64,000 nt of DNA from DASRDR01 sp963812945 [NCBI: uncultured Candidatus Rokubacteria bacterium] (GCA_963812945.1 CAWEXD010000003.1:310001-374000), one strand, 5' to 3'; shown: positions 8,184 to 16,363, numbered from the stretch's first letter. Numbers and translations are program-made. The notes: generated by a model from the letters alone, not told the origin.

Positions 8184-8401
8184 GTGTGGCGCTATGCGCG
8201 GCCGGCCATGCTGACCGAGGGCCTCACGCCCGAGGAGCGGGCCGCCGTCGCCGGGCACGTGACGCACCTCGAGCGGCTCGCCGAGGCCAGCGTGGTCCTG
8301 CTGTTCGGCCGCACGCAGACGAGCGACCCCTCGTGATGCGGGCCGAGCTCTTCCCGTTCCGGGTCGCCGGCGTCAGCCCGCGCCTCGGCACCCCGGCCTG
8401 A
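8184..8401 (+). pseudogene. decayed YCII-related domain protein
   Basis: From GTG 8184 the plus strand reads VWRYARPAMLTEGLTPEERAA..HLERL..VLLFGRTQTSDPS and stops at 8336. This matches the first half of YCII-related proteins. In the next frame, bases 8335-8401 read VMRAELFPFRVAG, which matches the usual C-terminal strand of that family. About 30 residues in between are missing, and the halves are in different frames. An internal deletion plus frameshift is the simplest reading. No promoter is seen. Confidence 0.6.
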
Positions 8402-8423
8402 CCTCGCCGCGCCTCCGGTCCGG

Positions 8424-8494
8424 CTAGCCCAGCAAGCGCGCGGGGTTCTCCGGGACCATCGTCCGGGTGTCCGCCTCCGGGTGACGGCAGGTCA
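8424..8494 (-). pseudogene. possible amidohydrolase C-terminal remnant
   Basis: Directly after the HAD gene the minus strand reads MTCRHPEADTRTMVPENPARLLG and stops at 8424. The ending VPENPARLLG is typical of the last helix of TIM-barrel amidohydrolases (2-pyrone-4,6-dicarboxylate hydrolase type). No catalytic part of such an enzyme is present upstream, so this would be a leftover tail. A chance match is possible given the short length. Confidence 0.3.
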
Positions 8495-9181
8495 TCACGG
8501 GGGCCGGGCCGGGGCCAGCCAGTCCGCCAGCTCGGCGAGGGTGGGAAACTCGCGGTCCGCCTTACCCCCGTCGAACGGCGGCTCGCCGTTCCGGTTGATC
8601 CAGGCGTTCGGGATGCCGAGGGTCCGCGCCGGCACCATGTCGTGGAAATAGCCCTGGCCGACGTGGAGCCACCGCCGCGCCCCGATCACCCGGCGGGCCG
8701 CGTCGAAGTGCGGCCGCGCGGGCTTGTACGCCCGGACCTGCTCGGCGGTGACCACGAGCTCGAAGTCCACGGTGAAGTGCCGGCGGGTCGCCGCGAGAAG
8801 GTCGTCGTCGATGTTCGAGAGGATCCCCAGCGCGTAGCCAGCCGCCCGGAGACGCTCGAGCGCCGCATTGGTATCCGGGAACGGGACCCACGCGGGGAGG
8901 CCATCCGCAAGGAAGCTCGCCCGCCCGGGACCGAGGCGCCAGCCGAGCCGGGCCGCCACGGCCCGCGCGGATTCCGCCAGCACGTCGCGATACCGCCGGT
9001 GGGCCCCCGCCTCCACGTCCCGCTCCGCGGCCATGTAGGCCTGGATCACCGCCGCGCGCTCGAGCCGCACGCCGTCCGTCCACGCGGCGCGGATGCACGC
9101 CGTCGCGAGCCCGCCCTCCCAGTCGATGAGCGTGCCGTAGCAGTCGAACGTGACGACGTCGTACAGGCGGGTCCCCGCCAC
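8495..9181 (-). CDS. HAD-family hydrolase, haloacid dehalogenase type II-like
   Basis: 228 aa from GTG 9179-9181. VTFDCYGTLIDWEGG carries the nucleophile Asp of HAD motif I. GILSNIDDDLL gives motif II, and RAYKPARPHFDAA gives the motif III lysine. Residues LHVGQGYFHDMVPARTLG form motif IV. The layout follows L-2-haloacid dehalogenases and their phosphatase relatives. It begins immediately after the pxpA stop with no gap, so it is the last gene of the oxoproline operon. The substrate is unknown. Confidence 0.88.
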   Translation of the reverse strand: MAGTRLYDVVTFDCYGTLIDWEGGLATACIRAAWTDGVRLERAAVIQAYMAAERDVEAGAHRRYRDVLAESARAVAARLGWRLGPGRASFLADGLPAWVPFPDTNAALERLRAAGYALGILSNIDDDLLAATRRHFTVDFELVVTAEQVRAYKPARPHFDAARRVIGARRWLHVGQGYFHDMVPARTLGIPNAWINRNGEPPFDGGKADREFPTLAELADWLAPARPP

Positions 9182-9955
9182 CTACGGCAGCCAGTCGCGA
9201 AGCGGCCGGACCTGGATTCCCGCGCCCTCCAGCCCCTCGCGCACCGCGCGCACGATGCGCTCGGCGCCCGGCGTGTCGCCGTGGCAGCAGATGGTCTGGA
9301 CCGAGAGGTCGATGTCGACGCCGTCGATCGTCCGCACCTTGCCCTCGGCCGCCATCCGCACGGCCTGCGCCGCCGCCTTCGCCGGGTCGGTGATGAGCGC
9401 GCCCGCCTTGCGCCGGGACACGAGCTGCCCGTCCACCTCGTAGGCGCGGTCGGCGAAGCCCTCCGAGGCGACCCGGATCCCCATCTTCCGGCAGTGCGCG
9501 TCGTACTTCCCGGAGGCGAGCGTCATGAGAATGAGCTCCGCGCCCGACTCGCGCGCGGCCTGGCCGATCGCCTCGGCGATGGCCTCCTGCGTCTCGGCCA
9601 TCGAGTAGAGGATGCCGTGGGGCTTCACGTGCTGGAGGTCGGCGCCGGCGGCGCGGCAGAACTCGCGGACGGCGCCGGTCTGGTAGCACACGTAGTCCCT
9701 GAGCTCGGCGGGGGTGACGTCCATGACCCGCCGGCCGAAGCCCATGAGATCCGGCAGCGAGGGGTGGGCGCCCAGCGCGACCCGATGCGTCAAGGCCAGC
9801 GCGACGGTCTTCCGGATGACGTGCGGGTCGCCGCCGTGGAAGCCGCACGCGATGTTGGCCGAGGTGATGTACGGCATGATGGCCTCGTCGGCCCCGAGGG
9901 TCCACCGGCCGTAGGACTCGCCCATGTCGCAGTTGAGGTCGATCACGCTGGCCAT
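9182..9955 (-). CDS. pxpA: 5-oxoprolinase subunit A (LamB/YcsF family)
   Basis: 257 aa, the usual PxpA length. DLNCDMGESYGRW (residues 6-18), NIACGFHGGDP, LGAHPSLPDLMGFGRR and VKPHGILY are the family's metal-site blocks; HGDTPGA lies near the end. PxpA acts with PxpB and PxpC to convert 5-oxoproline to glutamate with ATP. The start has GGGAGGAG 8 bp upstream. The gene follows pxpC by 49 bp and abuts the HAD gene. Because pxpB is frameshifted here, the complex may be inactive unless that is a sequence error. Confidence 0.93.
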   Translation of the reverse strand: MASVIDLNCDMGESYGRWTLGADEAIMPYITSANIACGFHGGDPHVIRKTVALALTHRVALGAHPSLPDLMGFGRRVMDVTPAELRDYVCYQTGAVREFCRAAGADLQHVKPHGILYSMAETQEAIAEAIGQAARESGAELILMTLASGKYDAHCRKMGIRVASEGFADRAYEVDGQLVSRRKAGALITDPAKAAAQAVRMAAEGKVRTIDGVDIDLSVQTICCHGDTPGAERIVRAVREGLEGAGIQVRPLRDWLP

Positions 9956-10004
9956 CGCGTCACTCCTCCCGGCGCCGCCGGTCCGGCCGGACGCCGCGGC
10001 GCGC

Positions 10005-10949
10005 TCACCCTGAGTCTTCAACCGCGCGGTTCAGCCAGGCCGCCTCGGCGGCGAGCGCGGCGTGCGCGTCCTCGAGCGTCACCTGCCGGAAGCGGACCCG
10101 CTGGCCCGGCCGCGTTTGGCCGATGGCGCCGATGTCCACGCCGATGACCGTGGCGATCTTCGTGTAGCCACCGGCCGTCTGGCGGTCCACCAGGAGCACG
10201 ATCGGCTGCCCCTCGCCCGGGACCTGGATCCCGCCCAGCGGGATGCCATCGGACACGATGTCGTGGCCCCGAGCGTGCGCGATCACGGGCCCCTTCAGAC
10301 GATACCCCATCCGGTCAGCCTGCGGGGTGACCTCGTAGGGGTCCCCGAGGAACGCGCGCACGCCCTCCGGCGTGAAGCGGTCGGCCTGCGGCCCCAGGAT
10401 CACGCGGCACTCCCGTTCGGCCGGATAGGCGGGCCGGAGCGACGGCGGGACCGCTCGACCCTCGCGGGCCGCCCCCGGCGGCGGCCCCAGCCCGAGGGCA
10501 TCCCCCTTCCGGAGCGCCCGGCCTCCCAGCCCGCCGAGGTGGCCGCGCAGGTAGGTCGCGCGAGAACCCAGCACCGGCGGCACGTCGATGCCGCCCGCCA
10601 CCGCCAGGTACGCGCGGCAGCCGGCGCTCGCCATCTGGAAGCCGAGAACGTCGCCCGGCCGCACCCGGACGGCGGTCCAGGCCGGAGCCTCCTGGCCGTT
10701 GACGGTGAACCCCATCGGGGCGCCGGTCGCTGCGACCAGGGCCGCCACTTGCACCTCGAGGCGCGGGCCCTTGATCGTGCACTCGAGCGCCGCGGCCCCG
10801 TCCGGGTTCGCGACGAGCCGGTTCGCGGCCACGAAGGCCAGGCGGTCCATCGGGCCGGACGACGGGATCCCGACGCGCTGGTAGCCGAAGCGCCCGAGGT
10901 CCTGGACGGTTGTGAGCAGGCCCGCGTCCAGGACGGCGAGGGCGCTCAC
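10005..10949 (-). CDS. pxpC: 5-oxoprolinase subunit C (biotin-dependent carboxyltransferase-like, KipA/AHS2 domain)
   Basis: 314 aa from GTG 10947-10949. LDAGLLTTVQDLGRFGYQRV and GIPSSGPMDRLAF are the AHS2-domain hallmark; VILGPQADRFTPEG, QADRMGYRLKG and GGIQVPGEGQPIVLLVDRQT are further conserved blocks. AHS2 domains also occur in urea amidolyase. It starts 31 bp after the pxpB stop. In Bacillus the equivalent KipA binds KipI, so a regulatory role cannot be excluded. Confidence 0.92.
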   Translation of the reverse strand: MSALAVLDAGLLTTVQDLGRFGYQRVGIPSSGPMDRLAFVAANRLVANPDGAAALECTIKGPRLEVQVAALVAATGAPMGFTVNGQEAPAWTAVRVRPGDVLGFQMASAGCRAYLAVAGGIDVPPVLGSRATYLRGHLGGLGGRALRKGDALGLGPPPGAAREGRAVPPSLRPAYPAERECRVILGPQADRFTPEGVRAFLGDPYEVTPQADRMGYRLKGPVIAHARGHDIVSDGIPLGGIQVPGEGQPIVLLVDRQTAGGYTKIATVIGVDIGAIGQTRPGQRVRFRQVTLEDAHAALAAEAAWLNRAVEDSG

Positions 10950-10980
10950 GACGACGTCTCGGGCCGGCGATGCGCGCGGC

Positions 10981-11714
10981 TCACGGGTCGACCTCGATGC
11001 GCGGGCGATAGGCGCCCGATGCCACGGCCTCCGCGATCGCCTCGAACTCGGCCGGCTCGATCGGCCGGAAGCGAACACGGTCCCCGGCGCGGAGAAGGAT
11101 CGGCTCCGCGGCCGCGGGGTCGTAGAGGCGGAGTGGAGTCCGGCCGAGCAGCCAGAAGCCCCCCGGACTCTCCACGGAATAGATGGAGCTCTGCGTCCCA
11201 CCGATCCCGACGCTGCCGGCGGGCGTCTTGACCCGCGGGCGGTCGAGCCGCGGGATCGTGAGCCGCTCGGGCTGCCCGGCCATGTACGGAAGCCCCGGCG
11301 TGAAGCCCACGAAGTACACGTAGTGCTCGGCCCCCGCGTGGAGCTCGACGACCTCCGCCGGGGTGAGGGCGAGGCGCCGTGCGACCTCGTCGAGGTCGGG
11401 CCCGTGCTCTCCGCCGTAGGCGCACGGAAGCTCCACCCGGCGCCCCCGGGGGGGACGGCGTCCGCGAGCCGGCTCGCCAGCTCGAGGAGCCGCGCGTGAA
11501 GCGTCGCCCACGGGAGGACGAGTGGGTCGTACTGGACGAGGAGCGCGCGGAAGCTGGGGACCGTGTCGACGAGGCCCGGCAGCCGCGCGTCCAGGAGGAG
11601 GCGTTCGAGCGTGAGCGCGCGCGCGTTGGCCTCGCGGGAGATCTCGTCGCCGAGCTCAACCGACACCGCGCCGTCCCCGGCGGGGAGCAGACGCGGTGCC
11701 GCGTAGAGACCCAT
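10981..11714 (-). pseudogene. pxpB: 5-oxoprolinase subunit B (KipI/AHS1 domain), frameshifted
   Basis: The N-terminal part reads from ATG 11714 as GDGAVSVELGDEISREANAR through LASRLADAVPP. The C-terminal part, in another frame, reads RRVELPCAYGGEHGPDLDEV, YFVGFTPGLPYMAG, GSVGIGGTQSSIYSVESPGG and ends IEVDP at 10981. Both are the two halves of PxpB. The switch lies in a C5G7 run at 11443-11454 (plus strand), and adding one base there restores a single ~244-codon frame. It is either a true mutation or a homopolymer error. An ATG at 11511 could give a truncated product but with an unrelated N-terminus. Confidence 0.85.
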
Positions 11715-11744
11715 CGGCGTGGGACGAGCTCGAGCGGGTGGCGG

Positions 11745-12530
11745 CTAGAGCGCCGCGAGCGCGTGATCCGGGAGGTCCGTGACGAACATGTGCCCAGGCG
11801 CGTGCGTGATGACGAGCGGCGGCTTGGCCTCGAGGGCCACCGCCTGCGGCGTGACGCCGCAGGCCCAGAAGACCGGTTCCTCGCCGGCCAGGAGCGTGGG
11901 CGGCTCGCCCCAGTCGGGCTTCATCACGTCGCGGACACCGATCAGCGCCGGGTCGCCCACGTGGACGGGCGCCCCGTGGGCCATCGGGTAGCGGGCGGTC
12001 ACGGTCACGGCCCGCGGCACCAGCGGCGCGGGAATCGGCCGCATCGAGACCACCATCGGCCCCCGGAAGACGCCGGCGGGCCGGCACTGGAGGCTCGTGC
12101 GGAACATCGGGACGATCCGCTGCTCCTCGATGTGGCGGACGGGCACACCGGACTGGAGCAACGCCGACTCGAACGTGAACGAGCATCCGAGCAGGAAGGC
12201 GACGAAGTCGTCGCGCCACTCGCTCGTGATGTCGGTGACCTCCGCGGTGAGGCGCCCGTCCCGATAGATGCGGTATTTCGGGACGTCCGTCCGGAGGTCC
12301 GCGCCGGACGCGACGCCGGCCGGCTCCGGATTTCCGGGGTCCGTGACCTCGATCAGCGGGCACGGGCGAGGGTTTCGCTGGCAGAAGACGAGGAAGTCGT
12401 AGGCCTCGGCCCTGGGGAGGATCACGAGGTTCGCCTGCACGTATCCCGGCGCGAGGCCGGCGGTCCCGCCCGTGTAGCGTCCCTGGCGGATGGCCTGCCG
12501 GATCTCCTTCGGCGTCTTCCCGATCTCCAT
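11745..12530 (-). CDS. DUF1445 / putative hydro-lyase (YcsI, D-glutamate cyclase family)
   Basis: 261 aa. GYVQANLVILPRAEAYDFL, FCQRNPRPCPLIEVTDPG, GCSFTFESALL and CGVTPQAVALEAKPPLVITHAPGH (read in pieces) are hallmarks of the family. Mammalian and bacterial relatives interconvert D-glutamate and 5-oxo-D-proline, and in Bacillus ycsI lies with ycsF and kipI/kipA. The gene is first in this oxoproline operon, 30 bp ahead of pxpB, with Shine-Dalgarno GAGGAGGG and a promoter at 12560-12589. A joint role in 5-oxoproline metabolism fits all five genes. Confidence 0.88.
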   Translation of the reverse strand: MEIGKTPKEIRQAIRQGRYTGGTAGLAPGYVQANLVILPRAEAYDFLVFCQRNPRPCPLIEVTDPGNPEPAGVASGADLRTDVPKYRIYRDGRLTAEVTDITSEWRDDFVAFLLGCSFTFESALLQSGVPVRHIEEQRIVPMFRTSLQCRPAGVFRGPMVVSMRPIPAPLVPRAVTVTARYPMAHGAPVHVGDPALIGVRDVMKPDWGEPPTLLAGEEPVFWACGVTPQAVALEAKPPLVITHAPGHMFVTDLPDHALAAL

Positions 12531-12559
12531 CTGGTCCCTCCTCGCTCGGTCTCCGCGTC

Positions 12560-12589
12560 ATTATGGCGCACCGGCACCGGGCCCAGCAA
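12560..12589 (-). promoter_or_regulatory. sigma-70 promoter of the oxoproline operon
   Basis: Minus strand: TTGCTG (12589-12584), an 18-bp spacer, then CATAAT (12565-12560). Predicted start near 12553, leaving a leader of about 22 nt with a Shine-Dalgarno before ATG 12530. Confidence 0.6.
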
Positions 12590-12628
12590 CGGGCGCCTGC
12601 ACCCCGGCACGATCCGGGGGACGGCGCC

Positions 12629-13084
12629 TCAGCCCGAGCGGTGCGCCGCCGTCCGCACCGCCTCCTCCCAGCGCTCGTAGCGTGGGAAGTGGAACCACTG
12701 GAGGAGGAGCGACCAGCCGGCGAGGAGGTAGAAGTCCACGCGACGGCCCCCGAGCAGGAAGAGCACGAGGCCCAGCACCGCCGGCGCCTCGGCCAGCGCC
12801 GCCGCCGTGACGGCCCCGGTCCGGAGGCGGGCCAGCACGCTCCCTCGAGCCCCGGGTGCCGCCTCGACCGCACGCCTCACGAAGGGGATGGCGAGCCCCT
12901 GGACGCCCGCCACGAGGTAGAAGAGGTATCGAAGGATGTGAGAGTCCACCCCCGCGCCACCCGGGGGCAGTGTCGTCCTCAGCACCTCGACGACGACGGC
13001 GTTGATCAAGACGGACGCCACCATGGTGCCGCACACGATGGCGGTCGTCCGGTACGCCGGGCGAAGGTCCTGGAAACCGTCCAT
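12629..13084 (-). CDS. small polytopic membrane protein, unknown function
   Basis: 151 aa from ATG 13082-13084 (GGAG 7 bp upstream); an in-frame ATG 60 bp further up is less likely. Four hydrophobic segments are visible: TTAIVCGTMVASVLINAVVV, the region around ILRYLFYLVAGVQGLAIPFV, VTAAALAEAPAVLGLVLFLL and YLLAGWSLLLQWFHF. The topology (two hairpins) recalls small membrane proteins of the ATP synthase c-like or DUF families, but I recognise no specific family. It stands alone, about 100 bp upstream of the oxoproline operon on the same strand. Confidence 0.7.
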   Translation of the reverse strand: MDGFQDLRPAYRTTAIVCGTMVASVLINAVVVEVLRTTLPPGGAGVDSHILRYLFYLVAGVQGLAIPFVRRAVEAAPGARGSVLARLRTGAVTAAALAEAPAVLGLVLFLLGGRRVDFYLLAGWSLLLQWFHFPRYERWEEAVRTAAHRSG

Positions 13085-13246
13085 GCGCCACTCCACGTCC
13101 CGAGGTACGCTGCCGAGGCGCGGTGGGTGATTGTAGCGCGCCACTCCTCCATCGCGCGAATTCCAGTCGTGGCGCGGGGTTGGGCCGAGGGTGGCTCAGC
13201 GCCGCGCGGCGACCGGGGAGGCTCCGTTCGGCCAGCCCTTCGCGCC

Positions 13247-13276
13247 TTGACAGGCCCGGCACCCGGGGCGTAGGGT
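13247..13276 (+). promoter_or_regulatory. sigma-70 promoter giving a leaderless transcript
   Basis: TTGACA (13247-13252), an 18-bp spacer, then TAGGGT (13271-13276). The start codon ATG 13283 lies 6 bp after the -10 box, where transcription itself should begin. Confidence 0.7.
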
Positions 13277-13282
13277 CCAGGT

Positions 13283-13642
13283 ATGGGTACAGAGCGCCTC
13301 TTCGGGGCCGCGATCGTGGCCGCGCTCCTCGTGGGCGGCGTCGCGCATGCCGGTAGCGATCCGGCCACGACGGCGGGCACCCTCCCGGCGCCGAGCGCTC
13401 CCGGCGGGGACGATCTGTCGCTGGTCCTCTCGATCCGGGCCTTGGCCGTGGGCTCCACGGCGCCTTTCGTCATAGACACCGAACAGCAGATGGAGCGGGT
13501 CAAGGCGCCGACCGGAGCGGGGAGCACTCGCTGGCCCACCGGGGAGATCGCGAAGGGCGTCTACATCAGCGTGATGCCCGCGTGCATCCCGGGGGTGGAC
13601 GAACCCCTCGGACCGACCCGCCGGGCGACCCGCCGCCGCTAG
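13283..13642 (+). CDS. small secreted protein, unknown function
   Basis: 119 aa. Residues 1-23 are a signal peptide (hydrophobic FGAAIVAALLVGGVAHA, cleavage expected after AHA). The mature part is short and Pro/Gly/Thr-rich with no recognised domain; PACIPGV contains its only cysteine. There is no Shine-Dalgarno, but a near-consensus promoter ends 6 bp before the ATG, so it is probably translated leaderlessly. A GC-rich hairpin follows the stop. It is a single-gene unit. Confidence 0.6.
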   Translation: MGTERLFGAAIVAALLVGGVAHAGSDPATTAGTLPAPSAPGGDDLSLVLSIRALAVGSTAPFVIDTEQQMERVKAPTGAGSTRWPTGEIAKGVYISVMPACIPGVDEPLGPTRRATRRR

Positions 13643-13650
13643 CCTGGGGC

Positions 13651-13671
13651 GGCCGGGCCCGACGCCCGGCC
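13651..13671 (+). terminator. GC-rich hairpin after the small secreted gene
   Basis: GGCCGGGC, a 5-base loop, then GCCCGGCC: a perfect 8-bp stem 9 bp after the stop at 13642. No T-run follows, so it is either an L-shaped or a factor-assisted terminator. Confidence 0.5.
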
Positions 13672-13774
13672 GCGAACGTCCGGCCAGCGTTCCCCCCTGA
13701 GACGTCAGCCTCGCTTCAGATAGAGGGCTCGTGATTCCCTCGCGGGATCACGTCGGGTTTCGGAAGCTCCGCCG

Positions 13775-14293
13775 GTGACCCCTCCGCCCCTCCGGATCCG
13801 CACGGCGACCGTCGAGGACGCCGCCTCGATCTGCCGGATCTACAACCAGGGCATTCAGGACCGCGTGGCCACGCTCGAGACCGAGGAACGGACGCCCGAA
13901 GAGCGCGCCGAGTGGCTCGCGGCGCGCGGGCCGCGCCATCCCGTGCTGGTTGCCGAGGGCGGAGGCGCCGTGTGCGGCTGGGCCAGCCTGAACGTGTTCA
14001 ACGCGCGGCGAGCCTACGAGCACGTCGCCGACCTGTCGCTCTACGTCGACCGCGGAGCACGGGGCCAGGGCGTGGGCCGCCAGCTCCTCGAGGCGCTCGT
14101 CCTGCGGGCGCGCGAGCTCGGCTACCACAAGCTGGTGCTCGCCGCGTTCCCGTGGAACGAGGCCGGCATGCGCGCCTACCGGCGCGGAGGCTTTCGCGAG
14201 GTGGGGATCTACCGGGAGCAGGGGCGCCTGGACGGGCGCTGGGTGGACACGATCGTCATGGAGAAGATCCTCGAAGGCCCGACCGCCCACTGA
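13775..14293 (+). CDS. GNAT N-acetyltransferase, phosphinothricin acetyltransferase (Pat/ArsN)-like
   Basis: 172 aa from GTG 13775. IRTATVEDAASICRIYNQGI is the usual Pat-like N-terminus. VADLSLYVDRGARGQGVGRQ holds the acetyl-CoA pyrophosphate motif RGQGVG, and LVLAAFPWNEAGMRAYRRGG is motif B with the N-x-A-x-x-x-Y pattern. Enzymes of this subfamily acetylate amino-acid analogues such as phosphinothricin or methionine sulfoximine. No adjacent biosynthetic gene narrows the substrate. The gene ends 3 bp before a REP-like hairpin. Confidence 0.88.
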   Translation: MTPPPLRIRTATVEDAASICRIYNQGIQDRVATLETEERTPEERAEWLAARGPRHPVLVAEGGGAVCGWASLNVFNARRAYEHVADLSLYVDRGARGQGVGRQLLEALVLRARELGYHKLVLAAFPWNEAGMRAYRRGGFREVGIYREQGRLDGRWVDTIVMEKILEGPTAH

Positions 14294-14295
14294 GC

Positions 14296-14380
14296 GGGGT
14301 CAGGCCCTCACTTTGACTTCCGACGTCGGAAATCAAAGCCGGGGTCTAACCCCCGGCTTTGAAAGTCGAGGGCTGACTCC
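14296..14380. repeat. REP-like palindromic element, copy 1
   Basis: Two similar arms face each other: 14296-14316 begins GGGGTCAGGCCCTCACTTTG, and 14358-14380 read in reverse gives GGAGTCAGCCCTCGACTTTC. Inside are a near-perfect hairpin TTTGACTTCCGACGTCGGAA/ATCAAA (14312-14337) and a GC-rich one around GCCGGGGTCTAACCCCCGGC. It fills the gap between two convergent genes and would also act as a bidirectional terminator. A related copy is at 54173-54240. Confidence 0.75.
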
Positions 14381-14383
14381 CGG

Positions 14384-15655
14384 TCAGAAGGGCTGGAGGT
14401 AGCCGGTCGCGTCGAAGGCGATCGGGGCGGGATCGCCGGCCTGCGAGAGGTCGTCCCGCTTCGCGACCTCGGGGAGCAGGTTCTCCGAGACGTCCACCTC
14501 GGCGATCTTCAGCGTGTTCTTGATCCGGACCACCCGCGCGTCCTCGGCCCGGTCGAGTCCCAGGCACGAGAGCGCGATCAGGATCGCCTCCTGGGCCGAG
14601 TCGAGCGTCACCGGCATCTTGCAGGCGGCGGGCGAGCAGGCAGTGAGCCCGTTCACGTACGTCGCCTCCCAGTCGATCTTGTCGACCAGCCGGCGGGTCG
14701 TGAAGTCGGCGCTCCCGATGCCGATCGCGTTGCCGTACGTGTGCGCGGTCAGGTCCGAGACCACGATGAACGTGACCTTGGGGCTCGTGTACGGGGGCTC
14801 GAAGAAGGTCCCGTGGCGGCCGATGATGTTCGAGTCCATCCCCGAGCCGGAGATGTCCTTGCCCATCTCGTCCACGATCAGGAGGTCGATCTGCTCGAAC
14901 GGGAGCCGCGCCATCCAGCTCTTGGCGTTCCGCAGGAGCTCCCGCTCGCCGGCTTCCAGGGCGTCCGGAAGGAACGCCCGGACCACGGCCGTCTCGTCGT
15001 ACCCGTTCTCGACGATGCCGAGACCGAAGGCGATCCGCGCCTTCCGGAGCACCTCGCGGCCGAAGGCCACGACCATGGGCTCGTAGCGGTGCCGGACGGC
15101 CGCGCGGTGGGCCTGGACCGCGCCGCGATGCTTCCCGACGCCGATGGTCATCATCTTGAAGAGGCCCGACTCGATCTCGCCGACGAAGTCCGTGTGCGGC
15201 TTGACGCGGTTGAGCAGCCCGATCCAGTCGGCCTCCGCCGCGTAGCGGTCGAGCCACACGGGCAGGCCGAGCGCCTCGCCGAGCTGGACCACGTCCATCG
15301 TCGCGCGCACGGGGCACCCCATCGTGGCCTCGGTGATGCCGTAGTGCTCGAGGACCGAGCGCTGGCCCTCCGCGGTGCCGCCCCCGTGGCTCCCCATCGC
15401 GGGGAAGATGAACGGCTTGGCGCCGAGCGCCTTGACGTGCTCGACCGCCGCCTTGGCGATCACGTCCATGTTCACGATGCCGCGGCTCCCGACCGCCAGC
15501 GCCACGCTCTGCCCGGGCCTGATCGGCAGCGCGAGGCCCCCGAGCGTCTGCCGCGCGGCGGCGGGGATGTCCTGGAGCATCGGGCCCGAGAACTGCTGCT
15601 TGACTCGGGCCACTCGGGGAGCGTGCGACGCCCGGGGAATGCCGGTCAACCTCAT
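14384..15655 (-). CDS. LarA-like (DUF2088, lactate racemase N-domain) protein
   Basis: 423 aa. RPGQSVALAVGSRGIVNMDV, FPAMGSHGGGTAEGQRSVLE, YGITEATMGCPVRATMDVV and VKPHTDFVGEIESGLFKMM resemble the DUF2088/LarA N-domain family; LLIVDEMGKDISGSGMDSN follows. LarA needs a nickel-pincer cofactor, but whether the nickel site is intact here cannot be judged, and no larB, larC or larE gene lies nearby. It may therefore be a related racemase or hydrolyase. The lipoprotein gene stops 25 bp upstream on the same strand. Confidence 0.6.
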   Translation of the reverse strand: MRLTGIPRASHAPRVARVKQQFSGPMLQDIPAAARQTLGGLALPIRPGQSVALAVGSRGIVNMDVIAKAAVEHVKALGAKPFIFPAMGSHGGGTAEGQRSVLEHYGITEATMGCPVRATMDVVQLGEALGLPVWLDRYAAEADWIGLLNRVKPHTDFVGEIESGLFKMMTIGVGKHRGAVQAHRAAVRHRYEPMVVAFGREVLRKARIAFGLGIVENGYDETAVVRAFLPDALEAGERELLRNAKSWMARLPFEQIDLLIVDEMGKDISGSGMDSNIIGRHGTFFEPPYTSPKVTFIVVSDLTAHTYGNAIGIGSADFTTRRLVDKIDWEATYVNGLTACSPAACKMPVTLDSAQEAILIALSCLGLDRAEDARVVRIKNTLKIAEVDVSENLLPEVAKRDDLSQAGDPAPIAFDATGYLQPF

Positions 15656-15680
15656 GACGTTCCTCCTGGAGTGCCAGCCG

Positions 15681-16115
15681 TCACTTGGCCTTCGTCAGCT
15701 CACTCGTCACGGCGCCCCCGTCCGTGGTCTTGCCCTGCCACTTCCAGATCCAGCTCTTCCCGTCTTGGCTGTCGTGGAAGGTCATGGTGCCCTTCGATTG
15801 GGCCATCTCGTACACCACTCCGCCGTCCACGATCTTCATCATGCCAGGTCGCTGGGCGCCGGGCGCGCCCCTCGCCACGATGTGGAAGGCCCCCGTCTCC
15901 TGAATGACCCCCTCGATGGCTTCCGGCGACGCCTGCTGCACGTAGGCCGACCCCGTCCACTTGCCCGCCAGCATCTTGAAGTCGCCCGGCTGCATCGTCC
16001 GGGACGATCCGGCCGGGGTCGAGGCGCAGCCCGCCGCCACGCCCGCCAGGATCGCGATCCCCACGACAACGCTATGACGCCACCCCCACTCCGCTCGCGG
16101 CTCGCTCGTGCGCAT
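15681..16115 (-). CDS. lipoprotein, unknown function
   Basis: 144 aa from ATG 16113-16115 (AAGGGG 7 bp upstream). The sequence starts MRTSEPRAEWGWRHS, followed by a hydrophobic stretch and the lipobox LAGVAAGC, so Cys32 or thereabouts would be lipidated. The mature domain holds LAGKWTGSAYVQQASPEAIE, MKIVDGGVVYEMAQSKGTMT and SWIWKWQGK, a beta-rich pattern like lipocalin-type or DUF1579-like domains, but no family is certain. Lysine-rich end SELTKAK. It lies just upstream of the LarA-like gene on the same strand. Confidence 0.75.
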   Translation of the reverse strand: MRTSEPRAEWGWRHSVVVGIAILAGVAAGCASTPAGSSRTMQPGDFKMLAGKWTGSAYVQQASPEAIEGVIQETGAFHIVARGAPGAQRPGMMKIVDGGVVYEMAQSKGTMTFHDSQDGKSWIWKWQGKTTDGGAVTSELTKAK

Positions 16116-16309
16116 CGCTCGCCCCTTCTGCCCGGGTCGCGCGGCTGGACCGTCGGTCGTCGCCACGCCGGACTCCTCGGATTTCCCCGTGGTTCCACGG
16201 CTCCCGGCGGGACCCGCGGGATCGCGGGCGCCGGAGCCGTCTCCCGTATACTCCAAGGGTCCCGGCCCCGCAAGAGCCCAGAAGAAGTGGGACTTTGGGG
16301 TGTGAGGCC

Positions 16310-16338
16310 TTGACTTGATCGGCGCCCGCCACTAGGAT
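16310..16338 (+). promoter_or_regulatory. sigma-70 promoter of the BamD-like gene
   Basis: TTGACT (16310-16315), 17-bp spacer, TAGGAT (16333-16338). Predicted start near 16345 gives a short leader containing GGGAGG just before GTG 16364. Confidence 0.65.
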
Positions 16339-16363
16339 AGCGTACTCACCGCACGGGAGGCGC

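Noticed and set aside
14384-15655. Functional lactate racemase
   Set aside because: Only the DUF2088-type part is recognised, and no larB, larC or larE genes are nearby, so activity is not claimed.
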